Shown here piece by piece: positions 8,300 through 18,140 of a DNA stretch of 43,248 nt (position 1 is its first letter; every line of letters begins with the position of its first letter). The notes under the pieces are model-generated. The model made no database searches and was not told the DNA's origin. It saw nothing but the letters and a program-made list of their open reading frames with translations. A program made the position numbers and the translations under genes. This DNA comes from Veillonella sp. AM51-8BH (lineage in GTDB: Bacteria > Bacillota > Negativicutes > Veillonellales > Veillonellaceae). The DNA is taken from NCBI RefSeq assembly GCF_003463825.1, contig NZ_QSDY01000012.1:1-43248 (forward strand), given 5' to 3'.

Positions 8300-9946
8300 T
8301 TATAATGTGGAATGAGCTTCGTATTCACCGAATACTTCGCGCAATACATTACAAATTTCACCCAAAGTAGCATATGTTTTAACTGCATCAAGAATTAATG
8401 GCATCAAGTTAACGTTTTCATCAGCTGCACCAGCTTTAAGAGCTGCTAATGCTTTATCAACTGCTGCTTGATCGCGGTTAGCGCGAACTGCTTGAGTTTT
8501 CTTGGATTGGTTAACACCAACGGAAGCATCTACGCGAAGTAAGTCTTTTGGAGCTTCTTCTTCAACTTGGAATTTGTTTACGCCAACGATTGTGCGCAAG
8601 CCAGATTCAACTTCCATTTGCCATTTGTAAGCGGATTCTTGAATTTCTTTTTGGATGTAGCCTTTTTCGATTGCTACTACAGCGCCGCCCATTTCATCAA
8701 TTTTCTTGATGTATGCCATAGCTTCGTCATAGATAGCGTTAGTCATAGCTTCTACATAGTAGGAACCGCCCAATGGGTCAACTACGTCAGCTAAACCAGA
8801 TTCGTAAGCCACGATTTGTTGTGTACGAAGAGCTACTTGTACAGATGCTTCTGTAGGAAGAGCCAACGCTTCGTCACGGGAGTTTGTATGTAAGGATTGA
8901 GTACCGCCCATTACAGCAGCTGCAGTTTGAAGAGCAACACGAACGATGTTGTTATCAACTTGTTGTGCAGTCAACATGGAACCAGCTGTTTGAGTATGTA
9001 CACGAAGCATCATGGATTTTGGTTTTTTAGCACCAAAACGTTCTTTCATGATTGTTGCCCATAAACGGCGGGATGCACGGAATTTAGCAACTTCTTCAAG
9101 TACGTTGTTATGAGCATTCCAGAAGAAGGAAAGACGACCAGCGAATGTATCAACATCAAGACCAGCTTTCAAAGCTGCTTCTACGTATGCGATACCATCA
9201 GCAATTGTAAATGCGATTTCTTGAGCTGCTGTGGAACCTGCTTCACGGATATGGTAACCGGAGATGGAGATTGTGTTCCATTTTGGAACATTTTGAGAAC
9301 AATATTCGAAGATATTAGTAATCAAACGCATGGATGGTTTTGGTGGGAAAATGTAAGTACCACGAGCTGCGTATTCTTTCAAAATATCATTTTGAATTGT
9401 ACCTTTCAATTCTGTGGAAGGTACGCCTTGTTTTTCAGCTACTGCGATATACATTGCCAACAAAACGGATGCTGGAGCGTTGATTGTCATGGATGTGGAT
9501 ACTTTACCAAGATCGATGCCGTCGAACAAGATTTCCATATCTGCCAAGGAGTCAATCGCTACACCTACTTTACCAACTTCGCCTTCTGCAACTGCATCGT
9601 CGGAGTCATAACCAATTTGTGTAGGTAAGTCGAATGCACAGGAAAGACCAGTTGCACCAGACTCGATTAGGTAGCGGTAACGTTTGTTAGATTCTTCTGC
9701 TGTAGCGAAGCCTGCATACATACGCATTGTCCAGAAACGACCACGGTACATAGTAGGTTGTACGCCACGAGTGTAAGGGAATTCGCCAGGCATACCCAAA
9801 TCACGTTCATAGTCAAAACCTTCGATATCAACTGGTGTATATACACGGTTGTATTTTAAATTTTGACGTTCTGGAGTTTTTGCACTTTTTTCGTCACAAA
9901 GTTTGTTGTACTCAGCAATTTGGGCTTTTAAGTTTTCGTAAGCCAT
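8300..9946 (-). CDS. methylmalonyl-CoA mutase, catalytic (TIM-barrel) subunit
   Basis: This 548-residue protein is the substrate-binding TIM-barrel half of methylmalonyl-CoA mutase. Recognisable blocks are [20 protein letters not shown] (about 58-77), [20 protein letters not shown] and [14 protein letters not shown] in the first half, then [14 protein letters not shown] near 230 and [15 protein letters not shown] near 315. It carries no B12 domain, which is supplied by the gene directly downstream. Conserved positions that contact the CoA ester and rearranging acyl chain are in the expected blocks. The ATG follows a GGAGGATGATG stretch. It lies 28 bases after the CoA transferase in the same operon. 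Confidence 0.95.
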   Translation of the reverse strand: MAYENLKAQIAEYNKLCDEKSAKTPERQNLKYNRVYTPVDIEGFDYERDLGMPGEFPYTRGVQPTMYRGRFWTMRMYAGFATAEESNKRYRYLIESGATGLSCAFDLPTQIGYDSDDAVAEGEVGKVGVAIDSLADMEILFDGIDLGKVSTSMTINAPASVLLAMYIAVAEKQGVPSTELKGTIQNDILKEYAARGTYIFPPKPSMRLITNIFEYCSQNVPKWNTISISGYHIREAGSTAAQEIAFTIADGIAYVEAALKAGLDVDTFAGRLSFFWNAHNNVLEEVAKFRASRRLWATIMKERFGAKKPKSMMLRVHTQTAGSMLTAQQVDNNIVRVALQTAAAVMGGTQSLHTNSRDEALALPTEASVQVALRTQQIVAYESGLADVVDPLGGSYYVEAMTNAIYDEAMAYIKKIDEMGGAVVAIEKGYIQKEIQESAYKWQMEVESGLRTIVGVNKFQVEEEAPKDLLRVDASVGVNQSKKTQAVRANRDQAAVDKALAALKAGAADENVNLMPLILDAVKTYATLGEICNVLREVFGEYEAHSTL

Positions 9947-9974
9947 GTTTTCATCATCCTCCTAAAAAAACAGG

Positions 9975-11480
9975 TTATTTTTTCATGCTTCCAGTTTCTG
10001 TGAAGCGTTTATGCCAAGAAAGAGCTTCATCAAGCAACATAGGTGTATGGGCATTCTTTGTCGCAGCTAATGCTTTTTCTAGGTATTCAGTTAACATAGG
10101 TTTGTAGTCTGGGTGAGCACATTTTTCAATGATTAAACGAGCTCTTTCCACTGGGCTCAAACCACGGCAGTCAGCAACACCTTGTTCTGTACAGAAAATC
10201 ATAGTGTCATGTTCTGGGTGATCCACATGAGATACATATGGAACGATAGAACTGATGTCGCCATTTTTAGCAACGGAGTTAGTGCAGAAAATAGTGAGAT
10301 ATGCACTACGTGCAAAGTCACCAGAACCACCAACACCATTCATCATTTTGCTACCCATAATATGAGTAGAGTTTACATTGCCAAAAATATCAAATTCGAT
10401 AGCGGTATTCATGGCAATGACACCAATACGGCGAGCAATACCAGGGTTGTTGGAAATTTCTTGCGGACGAAGAATGATTTTTTTACGATATTCATCAATA
10501 TTCGCATAGAAACGTTTCAACCCATCTGGAGAAGGACTTAATGCAGTACCAGAACATACAGTTACTTTACCAGCATCGATCAAGTCGAACATACCATCTT
10601 GGATTACTTCTGTATAGATGGACAAATCTGTGAATGGGCCTTTAGCAAGACCACTGATTACCGCATTCGCTACGGAACCTACACCAGATTGTAATGGAAG
10701 CAAGTTTTTAGGTAAACGACCTTCTGCAATTTCTTGTTCGAAGAATTTGATAAGGTGTTGACTCATTGCTTTTGCATCATCATCGATAGGTGCCAAAGGT
10801 CTTGTTGTATCAGGAACATCACAAGGTACAACTGCAACAATTTTACTTGGGTCACAAGGAATTGCTTCAGTACCAATACGATCACCAGGTGTTTCCAATG
10901 GAATTGGTTTACGATGTGGTGGATCGAGTGGTTCATAGATATCATGCATACCTACCAAGGAAAGTGGTTGGGATACGTTTACTTCTACGATAACCTTTTT
11001 AGCTTGACTAACAAATGTTGGAGAGTTACCAACAGATGTTGTAGGTACTAAAGAGCCATCTTCGTTGATTTGACAAACTTCTACGATAGCTACGTCTAAA
11101 TCGCCAAAGAAACCATAGCGAACATTTTGTGCCATTGTGCTTAAATGCATATCGATGTATTTAACAGCACCGCTATTTAAGGCTTTACGTGTATCCCCAT
11201 TTGTTTGATATGGGAAACGACGATTGATACCGTTAGCACGAGTTAACGCGCCATCAGCTTCATCACCTACGGAAGCACCTGTCCACAAATCGATTTTGAA
11301 TGGTTCTTTTTCCATTCTTTCTGCCAATGCCAATGGCACTGCTTTTGCATAACCAGATGGAGTAAAGCCGGAAATACCAACTTTATCGTTAGGGTTAATC
11401 AAAAGAGCTGCATCATAAGCAGTGACAATTTTACCTTGGAGGGCCGCACATTTAACGCGGTCTTTGATGTCTATCACCAT
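9975..11480 (-). CDS. succinate/propionate-type CoA transferase (Cat1/acetyl-CoA hydrolase family)
   Basis: This protein of about 501 residues belongs to the acetyl-CoA hydrolase/transferase family (class I CoA transferases). The catalytic Glu lies in the motif YTEVIQDG, preceded by a GVGSVANAV block. As first gene of the propionate operon it probably moves CoA from propionyl-CoA to succinate, so that the cycle runs without ATP cost; an acetyl donor is also possible. I choose the ATG at 11478-11480 because AAGGAG lies six bases before it. The longer frame to 11504 would start upstream of the ribosome site. A strong promoter lies at 11552-11580. Confidence 0.9.
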   Translation of the reverse strand: MVIDIKDRVKCAALQGKIVTAYDAALLINPNDKVGISGFTPSGYAKAVPLALAERMEKEPFKIDLWTGASVGDEADGALTRANGINRRFPYQTNGDTRKALNSGAVKYIDMHLSTMAQNVRYGFFGDLDVAIVEVCQINEDGSLVPTTSVGNSPTFVSQAKKVIVEVNVSQPLSLVGMHDIYEPLDPPHRKPIPLETPGDRIGTEAIPCDPSKIVAVVPCDVPDTTRPLAPIDDDAKAMSQHLIKFFEQEIAEGRLPKNLLPLQSGVGSVANAVISGLAKGPFTDLSIYTEVIQDGMFDLIDAGKVTVCSGTALSPSPDGLKRFYANIDEYRKKIILRPQEISNNPGIARRIGVIAMNTAIEFDIFGNVNSTHIMGSKMMNGVGGSGDFARSAYLTIFCTNSVAKNGDISSIVPYVSHVDHPEHDTMIFCTEQGVADCRGLSPVERARLIIEKCAHPDYKPMLTEYLEKALAATKNAHTPMLLDEALSWHKRFTETGSMKK

Positions 11481-11551
11481 TACCATCTCCTTTAAGAGTA
11501 ACATTGTATAAACGACAGTTTGATCTCTTGGTCGTTCCTTAAACCGACTTC

Positions 11552-11580
11552 ATCGTAGTCCACATCCAACGTATTGTCAA
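11552..11580 (-). promoter_or_regulatory. strong promoter for the propionate operon
   Basis: The minus strand has a perfect TTGACA (11575-11580), a 17-base spacer and TACGAT (11552-11557). The expected start of transcription is near 11545, giving a leader of about 65 bases before the CoA transferase. Confidence 0.8.
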
Positions 11581-11590
11581 CTTATATGAC

Positions 11591-11616
11591 TAAAATGTAT
11601 TTTTTTATACATTTTA
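11591..11616. promoter_or_regulatory. palindrome directly upstream of the propionate promoter
   Basis: TAAAATGTAT and ATACATTTTA, a perfect 10-bp inverted repeat around a T6 centre, end ten bases upstream of the -35 box. The position suits an activator site or an UP-like AT-rich element. I do not recognise the regulator. Confidence 0.5.
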
Positions 11617-11836
11617 TGGGTGCATTATGATTAAAATGCATAGATTTTCATATATTCACATAAGTTTTATTCACATCGCTATAACTCACAGGAATTATCG
11701 ATTTATGGCACATATTGATGTTTTTCAATTAAATCGAACTCTCTCTATACAATATATAGACCCTTTTCAATATAAAACAACATCTCACACACAAGAACTA
11801 GACCATACACCTCCCTATAAAGATACAAAGATATAC
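11617..11836. other. AT-rich gap without a supported gene
   Basis: Between the propionate promoter region and the terminator of the housekeeping operon I see no gene. A 79-codon open frame on the plus strand (11627-11866) runs into the terminator stem, has no ribosome site that I can see and has no recognisable protein character. Confidence 0.5.
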
Positions 11837-11899
11837 AAAAAACCGGCTTTCAAATGCCAACGATAATGTTCAATTATGTCTAACATTAGAAAACCGGTT
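11837..11899 (-). terminator. branched intrinsic terminator of the lon-to-wzy operon
   Basis: On the minus strand AACCGGTTTTC (11889-11899) pairs with GAAAGCCGGTT (11841-11851) with one wobble, and a T-run follows. The large loop contains a second hairpin, TAATGTT with AACATTA (11864-11888). It lies about 100 bases after the O-antigen-ligase-like gene. Confidence 0.75.
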
Positions 11900-11906
11900 A
11901 TAACCT

Positions 11907-11939
11907 CTTAATACATACCTACCTAAGGTATGTATTAAG
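11907..11939. repeat. perfect 14-bp inverted repeat
   Basis: CTTAATACATACCT (11907-11920) and AGGTATGTATTAAG (11926-11939) flank a 5-base loop. It lies just ahead of the branched terminator in the direction of transcription. No T-run follows it directly. It could be a 3'-end RNA stabiliser or a protein-binding palindrome. Confidence 0.6.
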
Positions 11940-12001
11940 TATACCATATTATGAAATTATATATCTACTATAAAACATACTAATTATACAAGCTACTGAA
12001 A

Positions 12002-13240
12002 TTATGTAGATTTATCAGCAGACAGCTGAACTTTTACAAAGGCCCCTACCCAGCCAAACAATTGCCAAAACACAATAGTCACTTGATGACTGTATAACTC
12101 AAAATCAGATAAGCCACTAAATAAAACACCTATAGCCAACGCTCCTACACCAATTTGCGCAGCTTGACGGAATATATCCCCTTTAAGTCTTATAGATGTA
12201 ATAACATGACCTACGATAACTGCTAGGAATGATAGCAATCCGGGGATACCGGCTTCAGCTAACATATTAAGGTATAAATTATGAGCATGATACATCAAGA
12301 CGTGAGGTCCTTGAATATAGTAATTATAATCTGGATATACTAAATAAAATGTATTCCACCCAATACCAAAGATAGGATTTTCTCGTACGATATACATAGT
12401 ACTATCCCATAAGGCCCATCGAAGATCAGCGGATGTATCATGACCTTGGAATATAGACCACAGCCTTGAAGCTATTTCACCATCATAAAAGTACAAAATT
12501 ATTGGCACTGCTAATAGGGATAAGAATAATCTTCGCTCCACAAAGATTGCCCAATACAAAATCATCGCTCCGAAGCTAATCCAAATTCCCCGAGAATAGG
12601 TTAATAGCATCGTTAAGAATAATATAATACCTATAATTAGCATTGAAATAACTTCGCGCGTACGATTTTCCTTCATATATACCAAGATATAACTGATACA
12701 TACGCTGAGTACCATCAATAGATAGGCGCCCAATAAATTAGGATTTTGTAATGTAGACGACATGCGACGCATCAATTTAGGGAACTGTGCCGCATCTACC
12801 CACTCTTTAATATGTATATTAGGAACAAATACATATTGATACGCACCTATAATACACACTAGAACTGCAGTACCTAGCAAGGCACGAAGAAAATAGTTCC
12901 ACTGTTTAGGCGTTTGAATGTATGTACGAACCAAATAATACATACCGCCACTGGCCACAATTTGATAAAACCAACTTTGAATTGACCAATCCCAATTTTC
13001 TGACACTATAGAAGATATGCCAGTCCATATCACAAAGATCATAACAGACCACGATAAATAGCCTGTTGGTAAGCTCAAAGATTTACTAGATATTAAATCA
13101 TATAGTGCAAGGCCTATCGCTAACCAAAGGAGCACATCACCCACCATTGGTTGCAAAGGCATGGCCACAACAACGCCATAAATTAAACGTTCAATATAGA
13201 ATGTAATTCTCTTCTGATTAGGAATAAGTGAGAGTTCCAT
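12002..13240 (-). CDS. O-antigen ligase/polymerase-like membrane protein (Wzy_C family)
   Basis: The 412-residue protein has about ten to twelve membrane helices. A large periplasmic region (about residues 270-325) ends in the family motif HAHNLYLNMLAEAGIPG, and an upstream LTYSRGIWI block carries the conserved Arg. These features place it in the WaaL/Wzy glycosyltransferase superfamily, which links or polymerises glycans on lipid carriers at the outer face of the inner membrane. Veillonella is diderm with lipopolysaccharide, so an O-antigen ligase is plausible, but polymerase or other GT-C-type ligase roles cannot be excluded. It lies nine bases after folC and ends the operon. Confidence 0.78.
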   Translation of the reverse strand: MELSLIPNQKRITFYIERLIYGVVVAMPLQPMVGDVLLWLAIGLALYDLISSKSLSLPTGYLSWSVMIFVIWTGISSIVSENWDWSIQSWFYQIVASGGMYYLVRTYIQTPKQWNYFLRALLGTAVLVCIIGAYQYVFVPNIHIKEWVDAAQFPKLMRRMSSTLQNPNLLGAYLLMVLSVCISYILVYMKENRTREVISMLIIGIILFLTMLLTYSRGIWISFGAMILYWAIFVERRLFLSLLAVPIILYFYDGEIASRLWSIFQGHDTSADLRWALWDSTMYIVRENPIFGIGWNTFYLVYPDYNYYIQGPHVLMYHAHNLYLNMLAEAGIPGLLSFLAVIVGHVITSIRLKGDIFRQAAQIGVGALAIGVLFSGLSDFELYSHQVTIVFWQLFGWVGAFVKVQLSADKST

Positions 13241-13249
13241 AGGCTCACC

Positions 13250-14557
13250 TTAGTGACTCATCTCATGGTTAAACCACTGACGAGCATCTCCTAAAATATA
13301 TAAAGAACCACAAACAGTGATAATATCACCAGTTTTTGTATGTTTATATGCTAAAGCCAATGCGTCTTCAACAGAATCTGCTGTTTGCGCTATAGCTTTT
13401 GGAACGATGTGACGTATTTTCTCAACTAAAACCTCTGGCACTTCAGTTCTATCTGTTGGAGCTGGTACAACTAGGACCGTATCGCCCGCCTTAACAACTT
13501 CGCGGATAATAGCATCTTGATTTTTATCTTTAAGAATTGCCATCACAATCGTTTTTGGAGTGTCCTTAAATAATTCAGCATAGGTCATACTGAAAGATTC
13601 AGCACCTGCCGCATTATGAGCACCATCAAAGATAAACGTGCGATCCAAGCCTCGTTTAACTTCAAATCGACCTGCCCACGTAGTGCGAGCAAATCCTTCA
13701 CGCATCGTTTCTTCACTGATGTTAGTGTCATCTTTCATCAGTAAACGCACAGCCATTAATGCACACGCAAGATTAACAGATTGGTGGATACCTGCCATCG
13801 TCGTAAACAACATTGCAGGAGCGGTATCATTAGTACTAACCGTAATCATTTGGCCACCAGTTACAGCACTGCGACTATCGATACCAAAGTCTTTATTGAA
13901 AGCATACACTCTAGCATGCTTCTCTTTAGCTACCTCTTCAATAATACGAAGAGGAGCATCCTGTGCAGCCGTTACAACAGGAATTTTAGATTTAATAATC
14001 CCTGCCTTGTGCTGCGCAATCTCCTCAATAGTATCACCACAATACGCTTGATGGTCTATTGTTACATTGGTAATAACCGATACCTTTGGTGTCACGATAT
14101 TAGTAGAATCTAGTAATCCACCTAAGCCAACTTCCACCACCGCATAGTCCACATCTTGTTCTTTAAAGAACAAAAAGGCAGCGGCCGTCAAAATTTCAAA
14201 TTGTGTTGGCGCTTCTATGCCATTAGTAATAATAGTATCAACTGCCACTTTTACACGACTAATTAGATTACCGAAGGCTTCCTCTGTTATATTTCCATCA
14301 TTGATTTGAATTCGCTCCGTATAGGATTGAAGGTGAGGCGATGTAAATCGCCCCACCCGTAGTCCACTTGTAAACAGTGCGTAGGAAATATATGAGGTAA
14401 CCGAGCCCTTACCATTCGTTCCTGTTACATGAACAATCTTATAGTCTTCTTGTGGATTCCCAAGGGCTTCCATAAGCGCTGTAATTCGTTCAAGGCCAGG
14501 CTTAATACCGAATGAAGATGCCTGTTCTAAATAGGCTAAGGCCTCTTGATATGTCAT
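13250..14557 (-). CDS. folC: bifunctional folylpolyglutamate/dihydrofolate synthase
   Basis: This 435-residue Mur-ligase-type enzyme adds glutamate to folates and makes dihydrofolate from dihydropteroate. The ATP-binding loop VTGTNGKGSV lies at about 44-53, the FTSPHL folate-loop motif follows near 77, VGLGGLLDSTN near 143 holds the conserved metal-binding region, and FDGAHN near 315 marks the C-terminal domain. Length is typical. It follows valS after 12 bases and precedes the O-antigen-ligase-like gene. The valS-folC pair is also adjacent in Bacillus. Confidence 0.94.
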   Translation of the reverse strand: MTYQEALAYLEQASSFGIKPGLERITALMEALGNPQEDYKIVHVTGTNGKGSVTSYISYALFTSGLRVGRFTSPHLQSYTERIQINDGNITEEAFGNLISRVKVAVDTIITNGIEAPTQFEILTAAAFLFFKEQDVDYAVVEVGLGGLLDSTNIVTPKVSVITNVTIDHQAYCGDTIEEIAQHKAGIIKSKIPVVTAAQDAPLRIIEEVAKEKHARVYAFNKDFGIDSRSAVTGGQMITVSTNDTAPAMLFTTMAGIHQSVNLACALMAVRLLMKDDTNISEETMREGFARTTWAGRFEVKRGLDRTFIFDGAHNAAGAESFSMTYAELFKDTPKTIVMAILKDKNQDAIIREVVKAGDTVLVVPAPTDRTEVPEVLVEKIRHIVPKAIAQTADSVEDALALAYKHTKTGDIITVCGSLYILGDARQWFNHEMSH

Positions 14558-14569
14558 ATAAACCTCCTA

Positions 14570-17227
14570 TTATAAGGTTTCAAGGAACGCTTCACGTTCC
14601 AATAACGCTTGTTGTTTTTGTTTATATTCTTCTAACTTTTCTTTTTCTTTTGCTACTACAGCTTCTGGAGCTTTTGCGAGGAAGCCTTGGTTAGACAATT
14701 TGCCTTCCAAACGGGAAATTTCTTTTTCCATTTGGATTTTTTCCTTTGCAATACGCTCTCTTTCTTTTTCACCGTCGATCAAGTCTTTAAGTAAGAGATA
14801 TACTTCCATACCATTTACAACTGTTACAGTTGCATTTTCTGGTTTTGGATTATCGGCACCAAGAATTGTTACCTTCTCAGCCCAAGCTAATGTAACGAAG
14901 TAATCGCTATGATCTGCTACAGTTTGAGCTAATGCTTCATCTGTTGGTGCTACGATAACCTCAGCTTTTTTACCTAAAGGCACATTCATTTCAGCACGCA
15001 TGTTACGAATACCTTTGATGGCATCCATCATAACTTCCATTTGACGTGCTGCACCTTCAAGATTATCAAACTTTAATGCTTCAGGCCATTTTGCAACAAC
15101 GATGCTATCCCCTTCATGAGGTAAATGTTGCCAAATATGTTCTGTTACGAACGGCATAAATGGATGTAACAATTCAAGCATGTGACGCAAGATTGTTACA
15201 AGTAAATATTGAACTGTACGACGATCACGTTCATTACCATCGTTGTATAAACGAGGTTTAGCTAACTCAATATACCAGTCACAGTATGTGTTCCAAATGA
15301 AATCATATACAGAACTTGCAGCTTCACCTAACTCGAATTTATCGAGATTAGACGTTACACTTTGTACTGTTTCGTTATATTTTTGAACAATCCATTGGTC
15401 TGCTAATGTCAAATCATCTGCAGTTGGAACAAAGCTTTCATCATAATTTGTAAGATTCATCAATACAAATTTGGATGCATTCCAAATCTTATTGGCAAAG
15501 TTACGATTAGCCTCAACACGTTCCATATAGAAGCGCATATCATTACCAGGTGTATTGCCAGTTACGAGAGTAAAGCGCAATGCATCGGCACCATATTGGT
15601 CGATAACTTCAAGAGGATTAATACCATTGCCCAAGGATTTACTCATTTTACGACCTTGGCTATCGCGAACAAGACCATGAATAAATACATGTTTAAATGG
15701 AATTTCATGTTCGAACTCAAGGGCCATGAAGATCATACGAGCTACCCAGAAGAAGATGATATCGTAACCAGTTACGAGAACATTTGTTGGGTACCATTGT
15801 TTAAGCTCAGGAGTTTGTTCAGGCCAGCCCATTGTAGCAAATGGCCACAAGCCTGAGCTGAACCATGTATCAAGAACGTCTGGATCTTGTGTTACATGAC
15901 CATGACAATGAGGACATTCAGTGATGTCTTCACGGCTTACGATTGTTTTGCCGCAGTCATCGCAGTACCATGCAGGAATACGATGGCCCCACCACAATTG
16001 ACGGGAAATCGTCCAGTCGCGGATGTTTTCAAGCCAGTTTACATAAGTTTTTGTAAAACGTTCAGGAACAAACTCTACTTCGTGATCTTTAACAACCTTA
16101 AGAGCTGGCTCTGCTAATGGTTTCATATCTACGAACCATTGTTTAGATACCATTGGCTCAATAATTGTGTTACAACGAGAACAATGACCTACTGCATGGT
16201 CATGATCATCGATTTTTTCAAGTAAGCCTAGTTCTTTGAGTTCAGCTACAACTTGTTTACGAGCTTCTTCACGAGTCATGCCATTGAACTTGCCAGCACC
16301 TTCATTCATTGTCGCATCATTGTTCATAACAACGATGGATTCCAAATTATGACGTTGGCCCATTTCAAAGTCATTAGGGTCATGAGCAGGCGTAATTTTT
16401 ACACAGCCTGTACCGAAGCTAGCATCTACATAATCATCGGCAATTACAGGAATTTCGCGATTAACAAATGGTAAAATTAATGTTTTGCCGATGAGGTCTT
16501 TATAACGATCATCATCAGGATTTACTGCTACTGCTACGTCACCGAACATTGTTTCTGGACGTGTGGTAGCAACAACTACGAAACGATTATCCTCACCTTT
16601 TACAGGATATTTAATATGCCATAAGTGGCCATGTTCGTCTTCATGTTCAACTTCAACATCAGATAAAGCAGTAGCACAACGAGGGCACCAGTTGATGATG
16701 CGTTCACCGCGATAGATTAAGCCTTTTTCATAAAGCTTTACGAACACTTCACGCACTGCATGATAGTACCCTTCATCTAATGTAAAGCGTTCGCGAGACC
16801 AGTCACAAGATGCGCCTAAGCTACGAATTTGTTTTACAATAGTATCGCCGTATTCTTTTTTCCATTCCCATACGCGTTCTACGAATTTCTCACGGCCTAA
16901 ATCATAGCGAGATTTGCCTTCTTCTTTAGCGAGCATTTCTTCTACTTTAATTTGTGTAGCAATACCAGCATGGTCAGTACCTGGCATCCACAATACATTG
17001 TAGCCTTGCATGCGTTTGAAACGAATAAGGATATCTTGCAATGTATTATCTAAAGCATGGCCCATGTGCAACATACCAGTTACATTAGGAGGCGGCAACA
17101 CGATACTAAATGGTTCTTTATTAGTGTCTACTTCTTCGTGAAAGTATCCTTGGTTTTCCCAATATGAATACCATTTCCCTTCTATTTCACCGGGGTTATA
17201 AGTGGTTAAATTTTCGTAGGTTTTCAT
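14570..17227 (-). CDS. valS: valyl-tRNA synthetase
   Basis: The 885-residue class I synthetase charges tRNA-Val. The HIGH signature appears as HMGH in [14 protein letters not shown] near residue 50, and KMSKS in [11 protein letters not shown] near 525. The inserted editing domain carries the [16 protein letters not shown] block, and a coiled-coil arm rich in Lys and Glu (about 805-885) ends the protein. Cys pairs around 410-445 suggest a zinc knuckle. No T-box leader is present: only 21 bases separate it from tatC, so it is read from an upstream promoter. Confidence 0.97.
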   Translation of the reverse strand: MKTYENLTTYNPGEIEGKWYSYWENQGYFHEEVDTNKEPFSIVLPPPNVTGMLHMGHALDNTLQDILIRFKRMQGYNVLWMPGTDHAGIATQIKVEEMLAKEEGKSRYDLGREKFVERVWEWKKEYGDTIVKQIRSLGASCDWSRERFTLDEGYYHAVREVFVKLYEKGLIYRGERIINWCPRCATALSDVEVEHEDEHGHLWHIKYPVKGEDNRFVVVATTRPETMFGDVAVAVNPDDDRYKDLIGKTLILPFVNREIPVIADDYVDASFGTGCVKITPAHDPNDFEMGQRHNLESIVVMNNDATMNEGAGKFNGMTREEARKQVVAELKELGLLEKIDDHDHAVGHCSRCNTIIEPMVSKQWFVDMKPLAEPALKVVKDHEVEFVPERFTKTYVNWLENIRDWTISRQLWWGHRIPAWYCDDCGKTIVSREDITECPHCHGHVTQDPDVLDTWFSSGLWPFATMGWPEQTPELKQWYPTNVLVTGYDIIFFWVARMIFMALEFEHEIPFKHVFIHGLVRDSQGRKMSKSLGNGINPLEVIDQYGADALRFTLVTGNTPGNDMRFYMERVEANRNFANKIWNASKFVLMNLTNYDESFVPTADDLTLADQWIVQKYNETVQSVTSNLDKFELGEAASSVYDFIWNTYCDWYIELAKPRLYNDGNERDRRTVQYLLVTILRHMLELLHPFMPFVTEHIWQHLPHEGDSIVVAKWPEALKFDNLEGAARQMEVMMDAIKGIRNMRAEMNVPLGKKAEVIVAPTDEALAQTVADHSDYFVTLAWAEKVTILGADNPKPENATVTVVNGMEVYLLLKDLIDGEKERERIAKEKIQMEKEISRLEGKLSNQGFLAKAPEAVVAKEKEKLEEYKQKQQALLEREAFLETL

Positions 17228-17248
17228 CGTTCCTCCTAAATAAACTCC

Positions 17249-18139
17249 TTAGCGCTTCATAATCTTAGCCAATACAAATAGGCTCGTTTCATATAGCAAT
17301 ATCATAGGCAATGCAATCATCGTTTGAGAGAACATATCCGGTGTTGGTGAAATGACAGCACCTATGATAAAGGATATAAGAATAAATATCTTACGTTTCG
17401 TTTTTAAAAAACGTGATGTAATTAAGTTGAAATATCCCAAGATGATTAAAATCAACGGCAACTCAAAGATAAATCCAAAGGGTAATACAAAGGACAATAC
17501 AAAGTCCATGTACTGACCGATGGAAAATAACGGTTGTAATTCGTCTGTAGCAAAGCCCATAAAGAACTTAACGGCTGCTGGTAGTACAAGGAAATAAGAA
17601 AACACAATACCTATGCCAAATAGGCCTATTGCAACTGGTAAAATCCAGTTAGATAGCTGTTTTTCTCGCACCGTAAGGGCGGGCTTAACAAATAGCCAGA
17701 TTTGATGCAATATAATAGGCGCTCCTATAATAAGACCACCTACTATGGACACCTTCATATAGGTAAAGAAGGCCTCAGTCGGTTTCATATAATAGAGCTT
17801 ACCAGCTGGCTTTAGGAGTATTTCCAATAAGAAGTCTACATAATAATAAGAAATACATGTTCCTATGACTACTGCAACAGCCATTATAATAAGGCGCTTT
17901 CGCAATTCAGATAGATGGCCTACAAGGGATATTTCCCTCGCCTCGTCCATCATTTTCTGTTCCATCTCAGTATAAATTGGCTCGTCCTCAGGTTCCTCAG
18001 GAACCTGTTGTTTTACCACCTTATACTGTTCTTGTTCAGCCTTTAATTTGGCTTCGCGACGCTTTTGACGAACTACACTATCAAAAGAAGGTTTTTGTAT
18101 GGGATATTCGAAGTCCGTTTTTGGTTCGAATGGTTCCAT
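17249..18139 (-). CDS. tatC: twin-arginine translocase subunit TatC, with N-terminal extension
   Basis: TatC forms the signal-peptide receptor of the Tat export system. Six membrane helices are visible from about residue 82 on, and the hallmark HLSELRKRL lies at 75-83. Unlike usual TatC proteins, about 70 charged residues (Lys, Glu, Gln, Pro) precede that motif. The start with the extension is supported by AAAGG six bases upstream. Inner Met codons at 59, 63 and 64 could give a standard-length protein, but I see no clear site for them. No tatA lies in this window. The gene starts one or two bases after the prenyl synthase stop codon. Confidence 0.92.
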   Translation of the reverse strand: MEPFEPKTDFEYPIQKPSFDSVVRQKRREAKLKAEQEQYKVVKQQVPEEPEDEPIYTEMEQKMMDEAREISLVGHLSELRKRLIIMAVAVVIGTCISYYYVDFLLEILLKPAGKLYYMKPTEAFFTYMKVSIVGGLIIGAPIILHQIWLFVKPALTVREKQLSNWILPVAIGLFGIGIVFSYFLVLPAAVKFFMGFATDELQPLFSIGQYMDFVLSFVLPFGFIFELPLILIILGYFNLITSRFLKTKRKIFILISFIIGAVISPTPDMFSQTMIALPMILLYETSLFVLAKIMKR

Positions 18140-18140
18140 A

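Noticed and set aside
9110..9628. Plus-strand 172-codon open frame opposite the mutase gene
   Set aside because: It is an antisense shadow of the mutase catalytic subunit with no protein-like features.
11627..11866. Plus-strand 79-codon open frame
   Set aside because: It is AT-rich, has no clear ribosome site or recognisable protein character, and runs through the terminator of the opposite-strand operon.
17228..17248. Possible T-box leader for valS
   Set aside because: Only 21 bases separate valS from tatC, with no room for a T-box and no matching structure.
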